Positions 22,370-34,572 of a DNA stretch of 64,000 bases are shown in pieces. Source of the DNA: Achatina immaculata (taxonomy: Eukaryota; Mollusca; Gastropoda; Stylommatophora; Achatinidae). The number at the start of each line of letters is the position of its first letter. Within the stretch, counting starts at the first letter, position 1. The stretch spans positions 32,207,762 to 32,271,761 of the forward strand of contig CM019697.1 of the NCBI GenBank assembly GCA_009760885.1. Reading direction: 5' to 3'. The notes beneath the pieces were generated by a model. The model worked only from the letters and a program-made list of their open reading frames with translations. It made no database searches and was not told where the DNA came from. The position numbers and the translations under genes are program-made.

Positions 22370-22545
22370 CCCCAAAAAACTTGGCAATCTATAGGACTTG
22401 GATCATGGACTCCGCTAGGATGAGCAGCTGTCTAGAGAACAGTGCATTAATAAACCACGCTATCCTACACCCCTAGAAAAAGGTGTCATCAGTGCCTGTC
22501 TGGTCAAAAATCATGACAGCCTGAGAATGAATGAGACCATGACAC
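22370..22545 (-). repeat. tRNA-like SINE fragment
   Basis: The segment with TGGATCATGGACTCC ... AGGATGAGCAGC(T)GTCTAG ... CATTAATAAACC matches 31410-31535. Read on the minus strand both start like a tRNA body, with a TTTATTA...GCTGTTC region and a GGTTAAAGTCC-type B box. Neither copy has a clear tail. Confidence 0.5.
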
Positions 22546-22594
22546 AGAAAATTGGCTCCTCATCCTACCGGTGTCTGTGTTTCAAGTCTAATGA

Positions 22595-23096
22595 AATTTT
22601 CATTCATTTAGTTATACTTTGAAACATAATAAGTATATGGAAGTACATGGAAATACTGTTTTCCATTCCATTTTATAACTATACCCCCTAACATATCAAG
22701 ACCCGCGCTTTTACTCTGGCACTCTACTACACGTCCGTGTTTCTTCCTGTGGCACGGAAAGAGTTAATTTAGCGAGAATGCAACATAGAATCACAATACG
22801 AGATCGACAAGTAGATCTAGACATCTCAGATGGTAAGTAGTGTAGATCTGGACCTAGCCGATGGTGAGCTGGGCACAATCATTGTCTAAAAACATCACAT
22901 TACTTCTTTTTTCCTAAAAAACTGTGCATTTATGAAATCTTCATACAGTTAGTTATATTTTGAAACTTAATAAGTACATGGAAATACTGTTTTTCATTCA
23001 ATTTTACAACTATACCCCCTAACATATTAAGACCCGCGCTTTTACTTTGGCATCCAACCGAACATCCGCGTTTTTCCTGCGGCATGGGAAGAGTTA
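22595..23096. mobile_element. TTAA-type MITE: two right arms in tandem (copy M4)
   Basis: Two head-to-tail copies of the same arm lie here. Each runs through AAACATAATAAGTA, ACTATACCCCCTAACATAT, AAGACCCGCGCTTTTACT and ends GG(C)A..GGAAAGAGTTAA (TTAA at 22764-22767 and 23093-23096). The second is preceded by CATCACATTACTTC and the ATCTAGAC blocks also seen in 44088-44757 and 45120-46092. No coding sequence is present, so it is non-autonomous and probably piggyBac-like by its TTAA ends. Confidence 0.75.
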
Positions 23097-23099
23097 AAT

Positions 23100-24299
23100 C
23101 CAAGTTCAAGTATCAATTTCAAATTATATTGCCAAAGTATTTTTATTCTTTGTCGCCAGCAACCAGGCTTGTTTTTATTATAACCATTCGTGCCTCATAT
23201 GCTGTATGCCAACAATACCAGAAAATGAGACATCCATTACCTTCATTAGATCAATGTGAGACAATACATTTACAAACTTAGTTGACTTTTAACAACAAAT
23301 AAAACAGAAAACCATGAAGTCTTACTTTGAAAACAACCCAAACACAAGCTGCCATGTAATATCCTAATCTGCTGTTGTTTCCATTCAGACATAATAAAAC
23401 ACACTTTGTAAACAGATCTTTCAGTTTATCATATCAGCGTATCTCAACAAAATGAAACCTAGAGCAAACAAAAAGAATGTGGTGGTGAGATGGATAGGTG
23501 TATATGTGTGTGTGTTGGCACACGCACATCAACATATACACTCCTATATCTAGTCATTTTTGTAAAAAAAGTGAAATCTGTATTACTGTTACTGTTATTT
23601 CTTTAATGAAGACACTCTCTAGAAAAACTGATTCAGGAGAGACTAGCAGGTTGTCAAACATTCAATCAATCAACAACAAATGCAGCTATGCATGTTGGCA
23701 GAAATACTGCCAAGTTGTCCCAGAAAATGATGGGAAGTAAACAGAATACATCTTTCACATGATTATTATAGTATGCTCCAATAGTATAATATTCATGTTT
23801 TACCCTATTATTATTACTTTCTACTCTATTTTCCCCTAAAAACTACAGGAGACCATTTCTGATGCCCAGAGTCTGGAAAAGGTCATATATGTACATGAAT
23901 TTCATGAAGCGAAGAATTCAGAAACATTCAGTTCAAGTGACACATAAAAATAGGCCATCTTTATCAAAGTTTAGTACCTACAGCAATGATGACTGGGACC
24001 ACATTGCCAGAAAAGATCTCTGAAATCACGTGAATATTTTTGGCTGTTCTTGCCCAAGTAATAATTTATAGAATGTGTGCCATTTTTAAAGCTTTAAAGT
24101 CTACAGTCAAAATCTTAAAAATACGCCCTAAAAAGTTCTCAGAAATCACTACGCTAAGGCTATTTCTAAATTAACTTATCTTTCCAAGGACAGAAGTAAA
24201 AATCACATTTCTTATGTCCTGTTCATTAAATATTGTAATCCTTGCTGTAAAATGTTGCTTCCTGAACTTGCTCCTGTGAATTAATTAAAATGCACTCAT
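23100..24299 (-). other. Probable TIMM23 3' UTR and downstream sequence
   Basis: No transposon or exon is recognised. Minus-strand AATAAA-type signals occur only far downstream of the stop, near 23140-23180, so the end of the transcript is uncertain. Confidence 0.35.
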
Positions 24300-27200
24300 T
24301 TATCTACCCAAGATGCTCCTGATTCGATCCCGGCTGGTGAAGAGGACATAGACAGCAGACAATCCAAACCCAATGGCTCCTCCCCGTAAGCATCGTCGCC
24401 AGCCCGCTGTTGACAAAAAAAAAAAATTCCCTGTTAAAACACTTGGGCTATGTCAATCGCTGGGACATGTGCTCCGAATGACTGACAACTCACTACCAAA
24501 AATAGCACTAAGATTGACACCACACAGGAACAGAAGTAAGGGTAGACCAAAAGAGACAAGAACAACAGAGAGGATGTAGAGCAATGGAGGGCTCACCTGG
24601 GCAAGAGCAGAAAAAAAAGGCAAAGGACAGGCATTTGTGGAAAACCCTTGCGGAAGCCCCATGTGCCCTGGGCACTTAAGGTTCAGAGAGAGAGATGTCA
24701 ATCTTATGTGAGGACACAGTCTACTTCCAACTTCTTGAGAACGAACACAGTCTAGTTCCTTCTTCTTCTTGAGAACGAACAGTGTCTACTTCCAACTTGA
24801 GAACAGACAGTCTACTTCCAACTTATTCTTGAGAACGGACACAGTCTACTTACAACTTCTTCTTGAGAACTTTGCCGCTGGAACTTATATGCATGTGTTA
24901 TACAAGGGTGTGGAAGGTGGAGATGAAGTTGAGCATTTCACAAGCACAACTCCCTGGTGTCATAAATGTTTCAATATGTTTTGTGACTGTTTCTGGCCAT
25001 GTACAGCAATCTTTAAAACAATGATCTGTTTTGAAATACATTTATGTAAGGAAACCCCTAAACATACTGCAAATAAATGTAATATCTGCAACAGCGCATA
25101 CAAATACAATGTGACTGTAAAATCACTGGAGTATGTTTGAAAATCTTTTATAACCATGGGCATCTGGGCGGTGAAGTGGCTAGTGCACCAGTCTCTCATG
25201 GCAAAGGTTGGGGGTTCAAATCCAGCCGGAGGTGCCCAAGTTACCCAGCTGTAGAGATGGGTGCTCGATTTCTTCTGGGGTTGGGGAAGGAAAGGCGGCC
25301 TGGTGTGATACTGACCATATCACCCTCTAGTGTGCTGACAGGGCCAGGAAAATATGGGCACTAACACCATATTGCTATGTGCTCTCAGGCATGACAGGAG
25401 TACCTATCTTTTTTTTTTTTATAACCATACATATCATATATTGAAAACATACACTAAACGGAAGAGCAAATAATAAAGCTTTGTTAGACATGTTTAGGTG
25501 TTCATAGAATCAAATTTGGCGAGCCACGTAACACACGGACTCTTCCTCTACACTTTCCATTCATCATATGCATCACACATTGGCGAAATGACATTTTGTT
25601 ATTGTATCACTGTCACGTAACTAACTAAATATCCAAAACCAAATGCACAAATCAAAAAAATGTTTCAGCTGCTTTTTAATGCTGTGTCGGTATCATGGCT
25701 ATGCTACATTTAGTTCAGATATGAGTTGCAAACCGCATCGTGATTTTACTGACATGCCATACACACAGGGTTACTACAATATGGTATAAAAACAAATGAG
25801 TAACCAATATCCTCATCCTGTTACATTTCCTTTTGAAACAGTAGAAGTGGTTTTACAAAGAAAAAAAAAAAAAACAGCATAACATTTTAACTTGTAAAAA
25901 TAACTGCTCATCCCAAGAAGGGAACACAAACTGACAACTTTTATCTTCTGTTGTCATGAAAGTTAAACTCCACAAAGGGGAACTAACCTGAAGATTTGTA
26001 CAACATGCCTGTGGCTGTACCGGCGGTAACAGTGTTCAACTCATCATCCACTCCACGGCCCCATGATAAGACCACTCCAAAAACACTGTACATGAGAGCT
26101 AAATGACCAAAGAATTTCAATTTTCTTAACTTTATTTCATACATAACATCTGCACATATAAAAGTGAGGGACTTTCATAGACTAATGAATAGCATCTTGT
26201 CTTTACATTTTTTTTTTTGAGTTTACAAAGTAGAGAGCTGTGGTAGTGTAGAGGTTAGTGCACCTCTGCCAGTCAGAAGGTTCCATTAAGCACTCTGATG
26301 GAATTTTTTTCAGAACGAGTGGCACTGGGGTTAACCTAGCCTCAAAAAATGGGTACCTGGGGTTTCCCTAGGAAAACAAAGGCAGCAAGGACTGGTAATG
26401 GCTTACCTACCTCAAATGATGTAATGACCTAGAATGTATAAACTAGGAAAAAAATAGGAACGGCTTTATTACTTAACGACTACAAAGTTGTGACATTTCG
26501 GCGTGAGCCTTAACTCTTCCCATGCTAGTGGGAAAATGCGGATGTACTGTTGTGTGCATAGCAAAATGCGCGGGTGTTTAGAAAATTGAGGGGTAAAGTT
26601 GAAAAAATGAATTTAAAACATTATTTCCATGTTTAAAAAGTACTAAATATACATTTAAAAAAAGGTAAATGAATGAAGGTTCCAGAAATGTATAGTTTTT
26701 GTAGGAAAAAATAACTGGTGAGAAAATTAGACAAAATATTAGCCCCCCCCCCCCCCCCCTCAAAAAAAAAATCTCTAAAACACTAAACTAATGGTTGTCT
26801 ACTTACCAAGAGCTGTAAATATCCACTTGTTACACACAATTTGATGACACTTTTCCTACCAGTTATTGTCGCTAACATCTCTCTAAAAGCTATTGTACTC
26901 TTTCTAACAGGTCTAGAGCTACGGGAAGTACATTCAGTAAAATCTGCCATGTTGAAGGGCGTGTCCAAAGTTCGCTATACTTTGAAAATTTGCACAAAAA
27001 ATTAACACACAGCTTCCGAAAATGTCCGTTTTGCGCCCACGCTGAGTAACAAGGAAGAAGGTTATTTCTGACATGCGCAGTTAACATTCAAAGCAAAAGG
27101 TAGATTGGAGTGCTTTCGAGAATTAAAACTGTCACTATAAAGATCAAACGGTAGCTTCGGGATACCGGAAATGTCGCTATGGCGACCAACAGCGTGGACT

Positions 27201-30200
27201 GAGTTAATCATACAAACACACATAGGATGAAGAATTAGAGAGAGAAGATTAGATAGATTCACATGAATCCTACGTAAAAAAAAAAAATAAATAAAATGAA
27301 TAGAGCACTTAGCTTAACTTGAAAGAATATGTAGCTTTTCCGACGTTATTCAGAACTTCTGATTTTTTAACATAGGATTCATGTGAATCTATACTTTATC
27401 TCCTCTCTCTAATTCTTCATCCTGTGTGTGTTCCTCTGTACATTCTGCCTTTTCCATTAGCAATTAGGTACTTTCATTTGCAAAGGCTGATATTTTCACT
27501 TATTTCTTCATTTGATGACCGTCATCTTTTCTGTGTTCCTTGTACAGAACTATTTTATTCTTTGAGCTCAACGCTAACGTGAAGAAACTGACGGAGAAAA
27601 GAAAGCCTTATTTCAAAAACTGACAACCATCACTGACTTTGTGTCTTCCTAAATGAAGGTTGGCTGTACAGATCTCCTGAATGTTCAGTTCCTTTCTTAT
27701 GACTGCTTTCTTCGCAAATGGCTTCTTTTTTTTGTGTGTGCGGGTGTTGTCTTCTCTTTTATCAATTTATATCTACATGACTACTCATCTCCAATTCTTT
27801 TTTCTCACCAATGTTTTCAGCAGACTATACTATACATGCTTCTATACCAGAGACTGAAAATTGGCCCAACAGACCTATGTGCCTGTGCAAAGAGTAACAG
27901 AAGCCACACCACATCCTCCAAAGTTGTCACATACACAACCCACTTAGTCAAAGGATCTAGACAGACATCAGACCGACCCCTACAAGAGAAGATGGTGTTG
28001 ATGTCTGAATGAACGACGAAGAAGACGTGGAATATGCTATCATTTTAATTCTAAGACTCTTAAAATAAAAGATGAAAATTTGTTCCACTCCCTAAAAAAC
28101 CACAATAACTTGATCTTGGTTCTTTTGGATCAACAAATTGAGGCACCAAGATCAAATAGATTTATCAAAGTTGATCTGCAAACGATTGCACCCACTGTAA
28201 AACTTTCATCAAGAATTAAGTGCGTGCGTGCGTGCGTGCGTGTGTGTGGTGTGTCACTAAGTTATTATTTTACCACATAATCAATTAAAAAAAAAAGAAA
28301 AAAAAACTCCATGCATTTGGGATTTATGAATTGCTTGAAACTGACCCTGGCGTTGAAAGGGTTAATATGTCCACTTAACTGATGTTAATATCTGCCAATA
28401 TCCCTCTAGCAAAATTTGTTCCAGTAATTCTTTAATATCTCTTATTTATACAAAATACTACACTCTCCTCTTGCTAAAAAAACTCAAAATACTTTACCTA
28501 CAACTCCAAGGGTCTGTGCTGTGGATGCACCTCCTTTTGTAATAAAATTCAATAATCTGAAAATAACAAAAATACAGTAGATCAGACTACTAGAAAAGAA
28601 ATCTGTTCCTGTGTCTTTTTTTTTTTAAAACAACAGGTTTGTTTTCATCCGTAGTGACTGGTACAGACAGTCATATGTTGCTTTACTTCATGCAAACTTT
28701 GACAATAACAAAAAAATTAGTAAGAATGAACACAGTGAGACACACACACACATGTAAGTGAGAGAAGGATGTGTGCACACACACACACACATGCAGAAAT
28801 AGGAAATGGATAAAGAGACATACAGTATTGTTGATCACAGAACAAAAGCGAGTCCACGATATATGGGGGAGTTTGGCAGGATTACCACCCTTACTAGATG
28901 GAACAAATCCTACAGATTTCCATACTCTGTACAAATCACCTTCCTCTATTAATTAGTGATCACAGTTTTCTAAAGCTTTCTTTTACTCCTTTTCACATGT
29001 GGCAAGCTGCTTCCTTGCCATAATGCTTTCTACAGATCTACTGAGACCTACTCAGCCCGAGAGCCAATCAAAGGAAAGTCTGATTTATCTAGTGTCAAAT
29101 TACATTTTAAGATCTAAAAAATTTACACCAAAGGAGCAGAACAAAAATATCAAGAAATAAGCATTCAAGCACATGCTAGGTTAGGTGGTTATATAGAACT
29201 GGCCTTACTGTGTCCTTCTGTTGGCTCCTACAAGTTGACGTGCTTGAACATCTTTTAGGCCTGAATAAAATCCGTTTAAACCTCCTACAGCAGCACCTGA
29301 AACAAATTATATTGTCAGCCAATGAAGCAACTTGTACCATCATCCAATAACTTAGAAGAAAAGAAAGCCATTTCCAACATACTACATAATGACCAATGTG
29401 TATCATTATACAACAGAAAAAAAAATTTTCCAAACTATCTTATTTTGTCACATGCCAGTGTGATCTTTACTTCTTGTATTTTTGTCTGTGAATTATTTTC
29501 TCTTTTTTTCTGTAAATTTCGAACATCAACACTAAGTAGTATAATTAGTATATTATTCTGCATTTATTCCACTCCTGTACGTTTATTTGTATACTATGCT
29601 GTATTTATTTCATTCTCATTATGTCCATTTGTACTGTATATTTAATACTATAACTTTTTTAAACACCCACAGCAGGCAAATCACTTACTCAAACAGGAGT
29701 CTCATTACACAGATGAAACTGAAACCATTCCGCTTACTTCTGTGCACATTTTACCTACCAACAAAAACAGAGCCACCTATTTGGGAAAACGACAACTCAA
29801 GACGTCCCCGAGTTCTTGATGCACCTTCTGGAAAGATGAACTGTGAATCTACCCCAATCTAAAGGAAACAAACATAAAATAAGGTATACCTCTCTGAACA
29901 ACTCTAAAATATTATTTAAATCAATGACAAAATCAAAAGAGTACAAATGAATACATAAATGATGCAAAAGGAAAGTCACTTCTTCAGAAATTATTTTGTA
30001 GCACCAGGAAGAACTTTTGTGACTAGGAGGTTACTGATGAGATAGATTCTACTCCCATGACAGTCTCAGACTGACCAAGACCATGCCCCCACAAGTCTCC
30101 TAGGCTACCTAAACATCAAAACACCCCTCATCCTTGTTCCCCAAAAGGAAGAAAAGATGAAAAGACAACCTGGGTAAGCAACTGTTGCAATGGAAGGAGA

Positions 30201-33200
30201 ATATAAATGACAGGTGACTAAGACATGTCTGAATGTGAAAAATTATGTTTTCTGCTTGATGAGAAACTGAAGAAGAGATCAAGAATGTGCTACAAACTCC
30301 AATTCTAGATTCCCTTCACCTTTTTTGCTTTCACATCAACATTTTCTATGTTAGAATCCATTTCTTCCACCTTACATCCTTCCCTTACCATTAAACGTCA
30401 TGTAGAGCTCATTTTATGGTTTGCCATGTTTTTCTGTTTGTGGTGAATTTTTCAATCTCATCAAGGGATCTTATGACCACTAATCTGGCATCTCTCAACA
30501 ATGTTCTCTTTAGAGTTTCACATGGTTGACCTCTTCTTCTTTGAGAATCTGCTTACTGATAAGTTTGTTTTTCATCATTTATATTCCTTAGTCATTTTCA
30601 ATTTAATTTTCATAATTATTTTACCCCTTTCACTATTATTAATATAACCACTACAACCTGTTTTCTGCACTTGTGTTTTTATTTAATCTACATATTTTTC
30701 TACACTGATCTACTCTATCCATCAGAGTTACTCTCCATTTCACTCTTTCCTCTCCATCTTTTCTGATTTCCCTCCAAGTCCATACTTTATTTGCATATGA
30801 ATATGGAACCAATCCTTACTTAACCCTTAAACACACTCAGACTTCATTAATTAATTCATTCAGGTTTTTAATTTATAAACCTTACATTAGAACATGGCAA
30901 TTATCAATGGTCACTGCATAACTGTTACCATTTTTGTTCTTGTTGTCTGTTCTGCTGGTGTTAATACTAGGTGTAATGAAATGTAAGGTATAGAAGATGG
31001 CAGACAAGAACAATCACTAAAATTCTTACCGGTCCAAGATATGCTGGGTCCAAGTTCATCATATATGGTGACATAATGGCTCCAGCTGCCCCTGCTGTAA
31101 CTGTTTTAGGCAATCATGAGGTAAAACATTACAAATATAAATGACATTTAATTCAACATCTTTCATCGATTACATTAATCTGACTGTCATTTACATTTTA
31201 CTAAAGGGGAATGAGATTTTAGAAAAAAAAAGTCTACTTATGTAACACAAGGGGATTGAAAAAAAAAGCTTCACCATTATGAATCTGTTATAGGGAAAGC
31301 TGATTGTGCATACAACTGAACTATTCATTAAAATTATCTTAAAAAAAAAAGTAATAGAACACAGTGTTGTATGGTTAGACCTTGAAAAAAAAAATCATAA
31401 ACAAAGCACTGTTAGACAAAAATGACAAAAGAATTACCTGGGACTTTAACCATGGACTCTAGAAAGATGAGCAACCATCTAGTCATGAGTGAACAGCCCT
31501 CTAATAAACTAAGCTGTACTGCACTCTAATGATTCAATTTCCAGGCAATTCTCTTGTATTTTTCTTTCCCTCGAGTCTAAAAGTGTCTTTTTCTAAGATT
31601 TTTTTGAGGTATAACTCTATTACTTTACTGTGGGAAAGCCTTGTTGTTTCGTATTTGTAAATATAAGTATCTTAAAAAAAAAAAAAGTAAGTATAATGTT
31701 AGTGCTACAAGATCCTCTAAGAATGAAGCTCATTAATAACAATAATAATAATGGTCCCTGACATCCCCGAAGATAAATCTAAAGCATACAGACATATGTT
31801 ACCATAAAATATATCGCAGATATGGAAGCATTCTGTAAGGAGTCAAATACACTGTAGAAATGTCCCATATATGAATGATTCAGAGCGAGTCAGTAGAAAA
31901 ATACAAGTCATAGGTCTGAAAGTAAAACAAATAAAGAATCTGTGGAGAGGAGCAGACAGAACTACAAAAATAAGATTTTTAAGGGCATGCATCTTTCCCA
32001 TCGCAATATATGCCTGTGAGACCTGGACAATTGACAAAACAGCTGAGAAACACATAAATGCCTCTGAATGTAAATGCTACAGAAGAGTTCTCCAAATATC
32101 GTGGACACAAAAAAGAACAAATATATCTATACTACAAGAGCTTAATATTGAAGAAGGCTGGCTAGTAAAGAGGATTAAAGAGAGAAAACTTAATATTTTG
32201 GACACATTAAACGTCATGATAATTTAGAGAAGACTGTACTGGAAGGATACATAATGGGAAAAAGAAAGAGAGGAAGACCAAAACGAATATGGCTGCAAGA
32301 CATCGTTGATGATCTGCAAATGGATGCAGCAGTGGCAGGCCATCTTGCTCACAACCGAGAGACCTACAGGAGTGCTGTTTGGGAGGCAAAGTTCCGCAAG
32401 GGACATGCAAATGAATGAATGAATGAAGGTCTGACACACTACTGTTCCCTCTAAGCTGCGCACAGAAAAAAATCACACTGCACACAAAGTTTTTTGGAGC
32501 CATCACAAAAGAAAAATGAAACTGCTACTTTTATTTTCCAGATGTTACTCCATGCTATAACTTCTTACATCCGTCTTGTGCTGTTAAACGTCACATAGGG
32601 CTCGCATAGTTGTTTGCCAAGTTTTCCTGTTCTCTGCAAGTCTTTCAACTTCATCTAGGGATGTTATGGCCACTAAATTGGCTTCTCTTAACAATGTCCT
32701 CTTTAGAGTTTCACGCGGTTGACCTCTTTTTCCTTGGCCTGTTGTGTTCCACTTGTTTTGGTACTCTCCGACTGTTTATTCTCATCACATGGCCTACATA
32801 TGTCCATCTTCTTTTTTTGGTCACCCATGAGACAGGTTGTTGTTTGCTCACCTGCCTTATCTCTGCATTGTTCTTGAATTTTGTTCCACTTTATATCAGG
32901 TATTTTCCTTAGGCATTTGTTTTCAAAAGAGTCTAATTTAAAACAAAAATATATATATATACTGTTTCTTTCTTGTTGAGAAATGACTTTTGGATCGGAT
33001 GTTTCAACTGGTCTTTTATCGCATAGTTTCAGTAGTGTAGCAGAATCATGATAAGGAAAATGAGCACACAGAGAATAGAGGGTAATTATAATATATGGGC
33101 AGATGAATTTCCACTGCGTCGTGGAAAAGGAGAATGTCTACTGAGCTGCTCAGGTATGCAAATTGATCTTGGTAATTAATACCAGACGGCGTGACCACTA

Positions 33201-34572
33201 TACGTTACTATGCATATTTGCACAAACAATATTTTTGTGCACACAAGCTGAACATTTTGCACACAGACCGCAAACCATTAGAAGGAACAGTGGTGTGACA
33301 TACTGATTCTACAGGCCTGGAATGTTGGGGTATTCTGAATATGTGTGTAGCAGATAAGTACTGACAGTCAAAAACAGTGATGAAAGAAGACAGCACATCA
33401 GTTGCTGCACTGAAGTTTGGCATGAGTGTCATTATATAATGTGTAAAACTTCAGTACATCAATACCTTGTACTGTCCTTTCTGGAAAATGGAATGAAATA
33501 TGTAAAATAACCATGAACATAAAAAAAAGATACAAATGGATGAAAGTGATCAGGACACCCCCCCCCCCCCACAAAATGAGAATTCTACAGCAATGCTGAA
33601 AACCAGAGGTGAACTGCCATATTTCTGAGGCCTTTATGAATGATAAAGAAGAACATGATTAGGACTATCTTACAAAATAAAATTTAAAAATCACACACAC
33701 ACAAAAATTAAAATCAAAGTTGTTTTTGTTTCCTTTTTTTTAAAATTTTCTTTCAGAAGCTAGAGAACATGACAATTGCTGGGAAAATTGGAGATGGGGT
33801 GGGGGGGGGTAAAGAGAGAAGAAAGCTATATGACTGGGCTAACCTGGTGGCACAGGAAATGGAAGGCAGCCAAGCTCGGTGTAAACAACAAGGAAGGAAG
33901 ATTTGAAAATGAAAAAAAAGGTACCAACAGGCGGAGCAAATTACCTCAACTGCTCTATATAAACTGATATTTACACTTCCATTCATTATTACTTTGACAG
34001 GAATGGAAAGGGTTAGGGATATAACCAGCAAAGAACCATCTGACTGTAACAGAAATATGAAGTGAAAAAATGCTCAATAAAACTCTGACAACCTAATTTT
34101 CCATCTGACTAAACTGTTCTGTCTGATTACATGAATAAATTCCAAAGGTAGCAATTTGACTGGTCTAAAATATAAAACTGAACTGAACAGCTTATTTAAA
34201 TCCCAACGAATTATAAATGTCTTGAAAATGAACAGACTACGCTGGTTGGGCCTTGTAGAAAGAATGGAAGAGAACGGGCAAAAGAAAATCATGTATGCAG
34301 AAGAGATGAGGGAAACAAGACCAAATGGATGGAAAGACAACACAGAAGAGGATATAAAAGAAAAAAATGGCTTCACCAACTGGAGAGAGAAGATTGGGAA
34401 TAGAGAAGAATGGAGGCGAACTTTATTTGCAACAATGAGCCCTAATAGATCAGAAAGCTGAAGAAGAAAACACAAAACGAAATTTCATCATTTCTATGAA
34501 TTTACCTGGAACATTCATTGAAGGGTCCGACGATGAATATGGATTAAACGCTGGAGGTACTTTGTCTTCCAT
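24300..34572 (-). CDS. TIMM23: Mitochondrial import inner membrane translocase subunit Tim23
   Basis: Seven exons on the minus strand: 34572-34506, 31094-31030, 29858-29759, 29296-29209, 28556-28498, 26098-25988, 24406-24300. Phases close exactly: 597 nt, 198 residues plus TAA (human 209). The N-terminal region is short (MEDKVPPAFNPYSSSDPSMN, then MSPYMMNLDPAYLGP), as in the presequence-sensing part. The Tim17/22/23 fold follows: SRTRGRLELSFSQIGGSVFV, GGLNGFYSGLKD, LLNFITKGGASTAQTLGVV, ALMYSVFGVVLSWGRGVDDE, LNTVTAGTATGMLYKS and a C-terminal GGAIGFGLSAVYVLF helix. The protein forms the core of the TIM23 complex that carries presequence proteins across or into the inner membrane. The donor at 29759 is GTAGGT; the nearer GTAAAA would break the frame. 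Introns hold SINEs, a TTAA MITE and LINE tails. The gene converges on BFAR. Confidence 0.96.
24459..24694 (+). mobile_element. LINE family C 3' end (C2) with 9-bp target duplication
   Basis: It encodes LGHVLRMTDNSLPKIALRLT and ends GGCACTTAAGGTTCAGAGAG like the copy at 51896. ATGTCAATC flanks it at 24450-24458 and 24695-24703. It sits in the last TIMM23 intron, about 50 bp from the terminal exon and opposite in strand to the gene. Confidence 0.9.
24715..24875. repeat. ~35-40 bp tandem repeat, 4-5 copies
   Basis: Variants of CAGTCTACTTCCAACTTCTT CTTGAGAACGAACA repeat next to the LINE insertion in the last TIMM23 intron. Confidence 0.8.
25158..25416 (+). repeat. tRNA-derived SINE (S1) with 12-bp target duplication
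   Basis: A polymerase III promoter is visible: an A-box-like GTGGCTAGTGCACC near the 5' end and a B box GGTTCAAATCC 35 bp further on. A body with GGTTGGGGAAGGAAAGGCGG and GTGCTGACAGGGCCAGG follows, then a T-rich tail. TTTTATAACCAT flanks the copy at 25146-25157 and 25417-25428. The same family lies inverted at 41400-41650. Confidence 0.87.
26220..26450 (+). repeat. Second tRNA-derived SINE family
   Basis: It starts with a tRNA-like head (GTGGTAGTGTAGAGGTTAGTGCACC, of which TAGAGGTTAGTG resembles an A box) and a weak B box AAGGTTCCA. The body has GGGTACCTGGGGTTTCC and ends AATGATGTAATGACCTAG. It lies in a TIMM23 intron immediately before the TTAA MITE region. Confidence 0.6.
26514..27203. mobile_element. 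TTAA-flanked MITE (copy M1)
   Basis: TTAA at 26510-26513 and 27204-27207 bound a 690-bp non-coding element whose left end is CTCTTCCCATGC and whose right end is GCGTGGACTGAG. A subterminal GTCGCTATGGCGAC near-palindrome lies at the right. The interior (TATTTCCATGTTTAAAAAGT) matches copies M2 and M4. TTAA duplication points to a piggyBac-type transposase supplied in trans. It is in the TIMM23 intron between exons 5 and 6. Confidence 0.82.
27217..27432. repeat. Long inverted repeat (arms ~58 bp, loop ~100 bp)
   Basis: The left arm ACACATAGGATGAAGAATTA...GATTCACATGAATCCT at 27217-27275 is complemented by ATAGGATTCATGTGAATC...TAATTCTTCATCCTGTGTGT at 27375-27432. GATTCACATGAATC is itself palindromic. 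It could be a small foldback transposon; no gene is present. Confidence 0.8.
30375..30565 (-). mobile_element. LINE family D 3' fragment (D4), decayed
   Basis: The minus strand resembles the family D tail (LLREAKL...FVEVERL...NW...LRALCDV) with many changes: the motif GTCATGTAGAGCTCATTTTA corresponds to the last codons. It is in TIMM23 intron 2. Confidence 0.7.
31410..31535 (-). repeat. tRNA-like SINE fragment (second copy)
   Basis: Matches 22370-22545: the minus strand has TTTATTAGAGGGCTGTTCAC and GGTTAAAGTCCCAGG, a B-box-like end. It is in TIMM23 intron 1. Confidence 0.5.
31920..32426 (+). mobile_element. 5'-truncated RTE copy (A5) with 8-bp target duplication
   Basis: It encodes KVKQIKNLWRGADRTTKIRF through GWLVKRIKERKL, then a 1-nt deletion shifts the frame before the C-terminal GRPKRIWLQDIVDDLQMD. 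It ends in (ATGA)n. AGGTCTGA flanks it at 31912-31919 and 32427-32434. It lies in TIMM23 intron 1, antisense to the gene. Confidence 0.92.
32440..33300. mobile_element. Possible hAT-like non-autonomous element, interrupted by a LINE
   Basis: The left end ACTGTTCCCTCTAAGCTGCG and the right end (complement) CACTGTTCCTTCTAATGG form inverted termini of the hAT style. Imperfect 8-bp flanks TCTGACAC/TGTGACAT are compatible with hAT target duplication. The left arm and a right-arm region also match 40160-40540. A family D LINE tail occupies 32555-32935. Confidence 0.5.
32555..32935 (-). mobile_element. LINE family D 3' fragment (D3)
   Basis: The minus strand matches the C-terminus of the copy at 56304-57090: MRINSR-like, RKRGQPRETLKRTLL, AKL, LAENRKTWQTTM-like and the GTGACGTTTAACAGC end. 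It is 5'-truncated and lies inside the hAT-like element in TIMM23 intron 1. Confidence 0.82.
34150..34465 (+). mobile_element. LINE family E 3' fragment (E1)
   Basis: The frame reads SQRIINVLKMNRLRWLGLVERMEENGQKK, GWKDNTEEDIKEKNGFTNW and REEWRRTLFATM, the C-terminal tail of a LINE RT. The same family is at 37235-38860 and 61940-62210. It ends only about 40 bp from TIMM23 exon 1. Confidence 0.87.

Noticed and set aside
25158..25270. Possible tRNA gene (A and B boxes)
   Set aside because: No cloverleaf or acceptor stem; the unit is a SINE with target duplication and a second copy at 41400.
27653..28012. 119-codon plus-strand frame inside TIMM23
   Set aside because: Antisense to the gene, no recognisable domain and no splice support; likely chance.
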